Shown: positions 58,352-64,000 of the stretch, in pieces
How positions within the stretch are numbered: the stretch's first letter is position 1
Layout: every line of letters starts with the position of its first letter
Notes under the pieces: model-generated
Seen by the model: the letters and a program-made list of their open reading frames with translations, nothing else
Databases searched by the model: none
Told to the model about the DNA's origin: nothing
NCBI GenBank assembly: GCA_905221605.1
Contig: CAJNDS010002229.1
Location: forward strand, 186,001 to 250,000
Reading direction: 5' to 3'
Length of the DNA stretch: 64,000 nt
Origin: Symbiodinium natans
Taxonomy: Eukaryota; Sar; Dinophyceae; Suessiales; Symbiodiniaceae
Translations under genes and position numbers: made by a program

Positions 58352-58425
58352 CAACCTAAACCCTAAACCCTAAACCCTAAACCCTAAACCCTAAACCCTA
58401 AACACTAAACCCTAAACCAACATTA
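58352..58425. repeat. CCCTAAA array
   Basis: About ten heptamers, one CACTAAA variant. Confidence 0.95.
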
Positions 58426-58660
58426 GGAGCCGAGGCAAATCTCTTAATCCCATTATGGGGGTTTCCGAAATTGGGGGTCCCTCTGTTATGGAAATCCTAC
58501 TCTTGGCCGCCTATTATTTGGGGTCCCTTATTATCGCAAACCCCCGTATGTCTGTCCGCCTTAGCCAAGTCCGAAACCACAGGCCACAATGCAAGGAGAT
58601 GAACACGTGTTTTGCTAACTTGGAAATTAAGGCCCCTGCCCAGAGAGTTCTAACGTAGAC

Positions 58661-58849
58661 TCAGAGAACCCATACCCCACTTCTAGTAGGAAGCTCAATA
58701 TCAATCAAGGAACACTCCTCAATAAAGGCTCCGCACCCTGAGGAGACACAGGCAGCCTCAACACTTTCGGTTCGGAGAAGTTCATCTACATGTCCGGCCA
58801 CAACCTCCGCCTGCCAGGCGCCCGAGACAGAACTCAACAGGTACCGCAA
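58661..58849 (-). other. unassigned minus-strand open frame
   Basis: Reads SGAWQAEVVAGHVDELL and SVEAACVSSGCGAFIEEC. Coding-like composition and on the strand of its neighbours, just upstream of the helicase exons, but no domain is recognised and splice edges are unclear. Confidence 0.3.
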
Positions 58850-59349
58850 TCAGATAGGTTCATAGATACATGCAGCACCCTATACAACAAGTTAGAGGAA
58901 AGAAAGTTGCTCAAAGCCTCAACCCTTAACAACCAAACCTGAACCCCGGTTCCCAAACCCGACCCTTCGAAGTTTCATGACGTAGGGTCTAGATCCTATG
59001 CCCCAACCAAACATTGCTAAACACACACACACACAGGTTTGAAGATTAGGGCCAATTTTGGGTTCTAGGGGGCATCCTGCATGAAATCCGAGACCACAGA
59101 TTTTGCCCCCCCCCCCCCCCCCCCCCCCCCAACCTAACCTAACCTAACCCTAAAACCCTAAACCCTAAACCCCCTAAACACTAAACCCTAAACCCTAAAC
59201 CCTAAACCCAATTTTTTGTCTGCGCGGGCGAAGCCTAGGAGAAGAGAGCAGGGCTCCGTTTTTAGGGGCCCGGGGAGCCTTTGAAGCCCTAGGGAGCTCC
59301 TGACCACACAGCGGGCCAAGGAGGTCAAGAGGAGACCTTTAGGGTTTCG

Positions 59350-59516
59350 TTTGGGGTTTAGGGTTTAGGGTTTAGGGTTTAGGGTTTAGGGTTTAGGGTT
59401 TAGGGTTTAGGGTTTAGGGTTTAGGGTTTACGGTTTAGGGTTTAGGGCTTGGGGTTTAGGGTTTAGGGTTTAGGGTTTACGGTTTAGGGTTTAGGGTTTG
59501 GGGTTTAGGGTTTTGG
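59350..59516. repeat. TTTAGGG array
   Basis: About 23 heptamers with two TTTACGG variants. Confidence 0.97.
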
Positions 59517-59529
59517 CATGCGAACTCAC

Positions 59530-59610
59530 CAAAATCCTGAGGCTGCCTAGAAGTACCCTAGAGCTTGATTCTCGCCTTCGGCCTCCCACAAACCGCAGCT
59601 TGCTAAAGAC
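59530..59610 (-). CDS. candidate exon, product unknown
   Basis: 27 codons, phase 0 at both ends: VFSKLRFVGGRRRESSSRVL. Acceptor AGCCAG, donor GGTGAGT, one of the best donor consensus matches in the window. Flanked by CCCTAAA-type sequence on the acceptor side and a TTTAGGG array beyond the donor. Confidence 0.45.
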
Positions 59611-59773
59611 CTGGCTGGCTATTTCAGGGTTTAGGGTTCAAGCGGTTTGGGCCTTAAGTGAAACCGTAAACCGTAAACCCTAAACCCAAAACCCAAAACC
59701 CTAAACCCCTAAACCCCTAAACCCTGGAATGAAATAGCTAAACCGCCCCCTAGCAAAAAAAGGGGAGCTGCAC

Positions 59774-59856
59774 TCAGCTCAGCGATCCCGGGAGTAGCGC
59801 ACTCCGCTATCGCATCGTGGGCGTCTCCAAGGGCATGTTGGGGAGGATGTTCATCC
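59774..59856 (-). CDS. candidate exon, possibly of a nuclease
   Basis: Reads DEHPPQHALGDAHDAIAEC after acceptor CTCAG. The HALGDAxxAIA pattern is loosely like the third exonuclease motif of DEDD 3'-5' exonucleases, but the spacing of the histidine is off by one and one short segment is not enough. Confidence 0.3.
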
Positions 59857-60389
59857 CTGAGTTTGCTGTTTAGGGTTTCGGGGCTTTAAGGGCTTTACCC
59901 TGCACCCTAAACCCTACACCCTCAACCCTACACCCTACACCCTAAACCCTAAACCCTCCAGAGGTTTCGAGTTAGGGGCTTAAACCCGACTCTTCAGAGA
60001 GAGGGTTGAGGGCTGAGGCTCTCGGGCCATGATCTACCTGGGCACGAAGCGCCCAATTCCGCAACACGACCACCCTTAAATCCCAAGTACTCCTGGGTTC
60101 CCAGCAATTCGGTTTAGGGCTTAGGGTGTAGGGTTTAGGGCTTAGGGTATAGACTTGGTTGGGGTTGGACCCAAAGAAAGGCAAAAAAGCCACCAATGAA
60201 GAGGTGGGGGGGGGGTCCAAGACTTGAAGCCCTCATTCCTAGTTGCAAACACCACCCCAAACCCTAAACCCCAAATCCTAAACCCTAAACCCCTCGTGTG
60301 AGCTCCGGACTGAACATCACCATTCACATCCCCCAAGCATGTACAGGCTTCAAACAAGGATTACGACAAAGGAAGAGAGGGTGAGCAAA

Positions 60390-60518
60390 CTTGGGATGTC
60401 CCCCCTGAAACTACTCGCTCCTCAATAGGGATTATAGGTACCGCCCCCCCCCCCCCCCCCCGATTGTAATCTCTATTCAAAATTTAGGAGCTGTTAGTAT
60501 AAGGGGGAACATCCCAAG
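60390..60518. mobile_element. GGGAACATCCCAA hairpin MITE, copy 4
   Basis: Termini TTGGGATGTCCCCC and GGGGGAACATCCCAA form a near-perfect inverted repeat; the interior contains a run of about 17 C, so this copy is longer (129 bp). Confidence 0.8.
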
Positions 60519-60667
60519 AACAAACCTAGACTTACAACGACATGCTATGGGCTTGCTTTCTGTGGAGGGTCCCGGTTGCCGTCCCTGAAATACGGAGCAG
60601 GAACCCTACCATAAAAAGCAGGGCACCTGAACCCTCAAAATCTGAACCCAAACAACCTAAGCCTAAA

Positions 60668-60780
60668 CTTGGGATGTTCCCCCCCTTAATTACACGAACA
60701 GTCCTTAATCCTTAATGAGAATATAATGGGGGTACTAGGTTCCCCATTGAGGACTGCTAGAATAGGGGGGAACATCCTAA
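60668..60780. mobile_element. GGGAACATCCCAA hairpin MITE, copy 5
   Basis: Termini CTTGGGATGTTCCCCC and GGGGGAACATCCTAAG; interior ACAGTCCTTAAT pairs with TGAGGACTGCTAG. Only about 150 bp from copy 4 and in the same orientation. Confidence 0.8.
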
Positions 60781-60899
60781 GCCTAAACCCTTGTAGGGCT
60801 TTGCGCCTTCAGCCTCTGCAGAACCCCTAAACCCTCAACTTGCCCTAAACCCTAAACCCTAAACCCGAAACCCTAAACCCTAAACCCTAAACCCTAAAC

Positions 60900-61009
60900 C
60901 CTGCCAAGGCCGAGCTGCTGGGGAAGATGGGCAGGCCAGCGCGGGGCTGGGTCTTGTTGATGGCTGCGATCTCCTTCTCACGCTCCCCGAGAACGTAATA
61001 ACCCAAGAA
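60900..61009 (-). CDS. candidate exon, product unknown
   Basis: 36 codons plus two bases: FLGYYVLGEREKEIAAINKT then PRAGLPIFPSSSALA. Acceptor ACCCCAAG; donor GG/GTTTAGGG, so the GT is the junction with the CCCTAAA array (60,845-60,903 on the plus strand) and comes from the repeat itself. Product not recognised. Confidence 0.5.
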
Positions 61010-62093
61010 CTTGGGGTTTAGGGTTTAGGGTTTAGGATTTAATGTTGCACTGTCTTTAGCATGCCCCCCCCCCCCCCCCACAAGTTTGGAACCTCCATAA
61101 ACGCATGGCGCACCGACCCCCCCCAAACAATTTGGGGGGGGGGGGGGGGGGGGGGGGGGGGAACCGCCCTCAGGGCCTCAAGCCTTTAGCACCTCAAGGC
61201 CTGAAGCTTTGCAGCCTTCAAGATTCCTCGAGCCCAAGGCCCTCAGGGCCTCAAGCCTTACTGCGTAAGCCCTTAACCCAAAACACAAACGCTTAAACAA
61301 CAAAAACAGTCCGGAAAAAATGTGATAGCAGGTACCCCAAACAACCTCGGTTCGCAGAATAAATTTCGGAAACTTGTGACCCTACACTAAAGTTTAGGGT
61401 TTAGGGGTTTGTTGTGCTTAGGTGAAAGTCCGAAACCGATGTTGACGGTTTGATATCATGTGTATAGATCTACACATTAGAGACATCGTAAGTGCAAGAA
61501 CACGACAATCGAATTTACCTACCTATTGAACAGAGTTAGAATAAGCAAGAAACTCGCCAGAACCCACAAACTTTCCGTAGAACTTACTTTGCAAGGAACT
61601 TCCGAGCCCTCCAAGTTTAGGGTTTGGGTTTAGGGTTCAGGGTTTAGGGTCCGGCTCAGGCCTCAAGGATTTTGGCACTGGGCTTTCGGACGAAGCTGAG
61701 CCTCAGAGTGCTGGTGGAACTGTAAGGGGCTTATGGGCTTTAGGGTCTTGGGGGTAGAGGTTTGGGAGCTGAGGTTTCGGGACGGGGTTGCAGGATTTGG
61801 GCTGCTGCAGGGCTAAGGGTTTAGGGCTTTAGGGTTTGGGGGTTTAAGGTTTAGGGTATGGGGTTTAGGGTTTAGGGTTTCGGGTTTCAGGGTACTGCTG
61901 AACAGGAAAGGGTCGAGGATTTGAGGTTTTAGTGTTTGTTGGCTCGGGGCTTCGGGTTTCGGGTTCTTGGGGTATACAATCCTACTTCCAACCTACCCCT
62001 TCTCACATTACATGTTCAAGGAGCCTAGACCCCATCACTCAGCCAACAAACGAAAGACTTGACCAAACCCTACACCCTTCTGAACCTAAACCT

Positions 62094-62190
62094 AAACCCT
62101 AAACCTTGAACCCTAAACCCTAAACCCTAAACCCTAAACCCTAAACCCTAAACCCTAAACCCTAAACCCTAAACCCTAAACCCTAAACCC
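62094..62190. repeat. CCCTAAA array
   Basis: About 13 heptamers, nearly perfect. Confidence 0.97.
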
Positions 62191-62768
62191 AATGTTGGGG
62201 AGTGTGCTTGGGGATTTGGGGGGTATCGTTGGCCCTCTGGGCGGCGAGTCGGTTTATTTTGTTGGGACTGTCTGGGGGATTCGAGGGTTATTCCCTGGGC
62301 TTAGGGTTTAAGGCTTAGGGGCACAGAAACGAAAACATTTGGCGAGGCGTGCCGACTTCAGCAAACTCAAGAAATACTTGTTTTTGCCACTGCCGTGCCA
62401 CGACAACACACAGCAACAGCACAAATGAACATGGACCCCCCTAAATCCTGAACACCCAAACAGCAAGCAACATTGTGGGCAAGTGCTCCCCACACGCATC
62501 CTCTACAGTCTGCTTTCTTGTTGGCCTGTAGGGATTAGGGCATTAGGGTGTCAGACTGCTGCATTCTACTCCCTAGCTGGATCCCCGTTAAAGTACGGCC
62601 GCCGAAAAAACACGATGACTCAGCAAGCTATCACCAAAAGCCTCAACCCTAATCCCCAAGCCCTACAAGGCCAAGTAGCCACTGTGGCGTCTGCATCACC
62701 TCTATGGACGCCATCTTCCCCAACTCGCGACCGGCATTCGCCTGAGAGGGTTTATGGCTTGAGGGACA

Positions 62769-62864
62769 GATGTTCCCCCCTTATAGTAACAGTCCTTAAT
62801 AGGGATTATAGTACCCCCTATTCTAATCCCTACTCAGGACTGTTCATATAAGGGGGAACATGCA
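62769..62864. mobile_element. GGGAACATCCCAA hairpin MITE, copy 6
   Basis: Left ATGTTCCCCCCTTATAGTAA, right TATAAGGGGGAACAT, interior CAGTCCTTAATAGGGATTA pairs with TAATCCCTACTCAGGACTG. About 96 bp, an almost complete palindrome. Confidence 0.8.
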
Positions 62865-62929
62865 AAGGGACAGTCATAACTTCATGCAACAAATAACACC
62901 AACACCTGCAGAGGTCTTGCCACGTAATC

Positions 62930-63037
62930 AGACACCCCAATTTGTAGTTCCTTTTCGGGTACCGAATTTTTGGTGGATGTGACAGAAATTTCTACGTTTT
63001 TTTGTACACAAAGAAAGGAACTACAATTGGGTGTCTA
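62930..63037. mobile_element. MITE-like element, TTGTAGTTCC family, copy 2
   Basis: Inverted ends AGACACCCCAATTTGTAGTT and (complement of right end) AGACACCCAATTGTAGTTCC, about 25 bp with one-base indels. Interior about 55 bp, non-coding. Confidence 0.7.
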
Positions 63038-63487
63038 CTGTAGGCTGATTCGGCATACAGGGCGTCGACCCCACTCGCCCGCATCGAGCCGATCCGTGCT
63101 ACTGCCAGAATGTACAGTAACAGTCAAGCCTAGCCATGAGCAGCCACGGAAAGACACCAGACTTCCACCCGCAAGAACAGAAGGGTTCCATTTTTTGCTC
63201 AATGGGACTCAATGGGATGGGATTTAACAAGGAAACCGAACGAGCCTGAACAAACGATAACGAAGGCGCTACCGAGGACGTGCTTGGCAGCAGGGAAAGC
63301 GCTAGGTGCCAAAGACATCAAGGGCTGTCCCACTGACACCACTTTCTGACCACTAGCACTGTGAACATCAAAGACCCTATCCCTCTAACCTGAGCCACTC
63401 AACCGCTCAGGCCTACAACCCCCACAAAAACCCTCAACCCCAAAAACACAAACCCTCAACTCAAAACCCTAAACAGACCCTGTACCA

Positions 63488-63524
63488 CCACTTAAGGACT
63501 GCTAGCTCAGGGGAACATCCCAAC
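63488..63524. mobile_element. GGGAACATCCCAA hairpin MITE, half copy
   Basis: Only a right arm remains: TTAAGGACTGCTAGC then GGGGAACATCCCAA. Confidence 0.5.
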
Positions 63525-63729
63525 CTAAATTTCCAAAGAAACCCTAAACTCTAGCCCTAAACCGTCCTAAACCTTCAACCCTAAACCGTAAAGCAGTCCC
63601 CCTAGAGTTCCAAAGAAAACCTAAACCCTAAACCCTAAACCCTAAACCCTAAACCCTAAACCCTAAACCCTGAACCCTTAACCCTAAACCCCAAAACCTA
63701 AGCCCTAAACCCTAAAGTTCCAAAGAAAC

Positions 63730-63816
63730 CTTGAGCTCCGGACATCGGTAGGGTAGTGCACGCCGCAGATGGCTCGCGCGTTCACGCCGCTGCTGCTCAC
63801 GTAGCCCAGCCGCTCC
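63730..63816 (-). CDS. PAP2 / class A acid phosphatase exon, partial
   Basis: Reads SSSGVNARAICGVHYPTDV. The arrangement R-x-x-CG-x-H-x-x-x-D matches the C-terminal signature of PAP2-superfamily phosphatases (class A acid phosphatases: conserved Arg, nucleophilic His, Asp). Acceptor GGGAG, donor AG/GTTTCTTT; bracketed by CCCTAAA-type arrays. Other exons would lie beyond the right edge or among the unassigned islands at 59.5-61 kb. One exon only, so substrate is unknown. Confidence 0.55.
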
Positions 63817-63837
63817 CTCCCAACAACTTCCCTAAAA

Positions 63838-64000
63838 CCCTAAACCTGAAACCCTGAAATCCTAAAACCCTAAAACCCTAAAACCCTAAAACCCTAAAAC
63901 CCTAAAACCCTAAAACCCTAAAACCCTAAAATCCTAAAATCCTACAACCCTACAACCCTACAACCCTAAAACCCTAAAACCCTAAAACCCTAACACCCTA
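63838..64000. repeat. CCCTAAAA octamer array
   Basis: About 19 units, mostly perfect CCCTAAAA, running to the window edge, with a patch of CCCTACAA. This is the TTTTAGGG octamer, not the heptamer used elsewhere. Confidence 0.97.

Noticed and set aside
63838-64000. true chromosome end
   Set aside because: The array is of octamers, reaches only the window edge, and dozens of similar internal arrays exist in both orientations; nothing shows that this one is terminal.
1-64000. dinoflagellate spliced-leader relic ending in TTTTGGCTCAAG
   Set aside because: Scanned by eye on both strands; only partial matches such as GCCATTTGGCTAG near 33,170, which is not convincing.

Overview
The window looks like nuclear DNA of a photosynthetic dinoflagellate. 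Evidence: (i) a gene whose eleven exons splice into one closed 636-residue reading frame uses mostly GC-AG and GA-AG introns, as dinoflagellates do; (ii) it encodes a ubiquitin-like plus ankyrin-repeat protein of a type common in those genomes; (iii) LINE reverse-transcriptase 3' ends resemble dinoflagellate copies; (iv) the recognisable multi-exon genes all lie on the minus strand, fitting unidirectional gene arrays; (v) a plastid psbD segment is embedded in the sequence. A chromerid alga is a weaker alternative. Genus is not resolvable by eye.

Layout. 1-6,700: CT/GA-rich, made of long tandem repeats, a 100-N assembly gap and a 55-bp satellite; no gene recognised. 6,800-16,400: about half GC, almost free of telomere-like motifs, with two decayed LINE 3' ends on the plus strand and otherwise unassigned sequence. 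16,400-64,000: saturated with TTTAGGG/CCCTAAA telomere-like arrays in both orientations, in which minus-strand genes are cut into exons often only 33-110 bp long.

Minus-strand genes, left to right: a CAP-Gly protein (16,627-20,995, partial); two groups of phase-compatible exons of unknown function (25,369-26,567 and 29,447-30,038); the ubiquitin-like/ankyrin gene (34,922-41,249, complete); a TPR protein (45,438-52,263, partial 5'); the C-terminal part of an SF1 (UPF1-like) RNA/DNA helicase (53,413-58,148); single candidate exons at 59.5-61.0 kb; and a PAP2-type phosphatase exon at the right edge. Exon models were made by eye from splice sites, phase continuity and family motifs.

The most striking points are these. 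Telomere-like arrays sit at intron ends, where some supply the splice donor, many supply a CTAAC/CTAAAC-rich acceptor tract, and one appears to supply a stop codon. One ankyrin-gene intron is bracketed by a duplicated 50-bp exon segment. The 3' two-thirds of psbD sits inside a G-rich minisatellite, between inverted repeats with a TA/TA junction, in a TPR-gene intron. Several families of small inverted-repeat (MITE-like) elements are present, some inside helicase introns.
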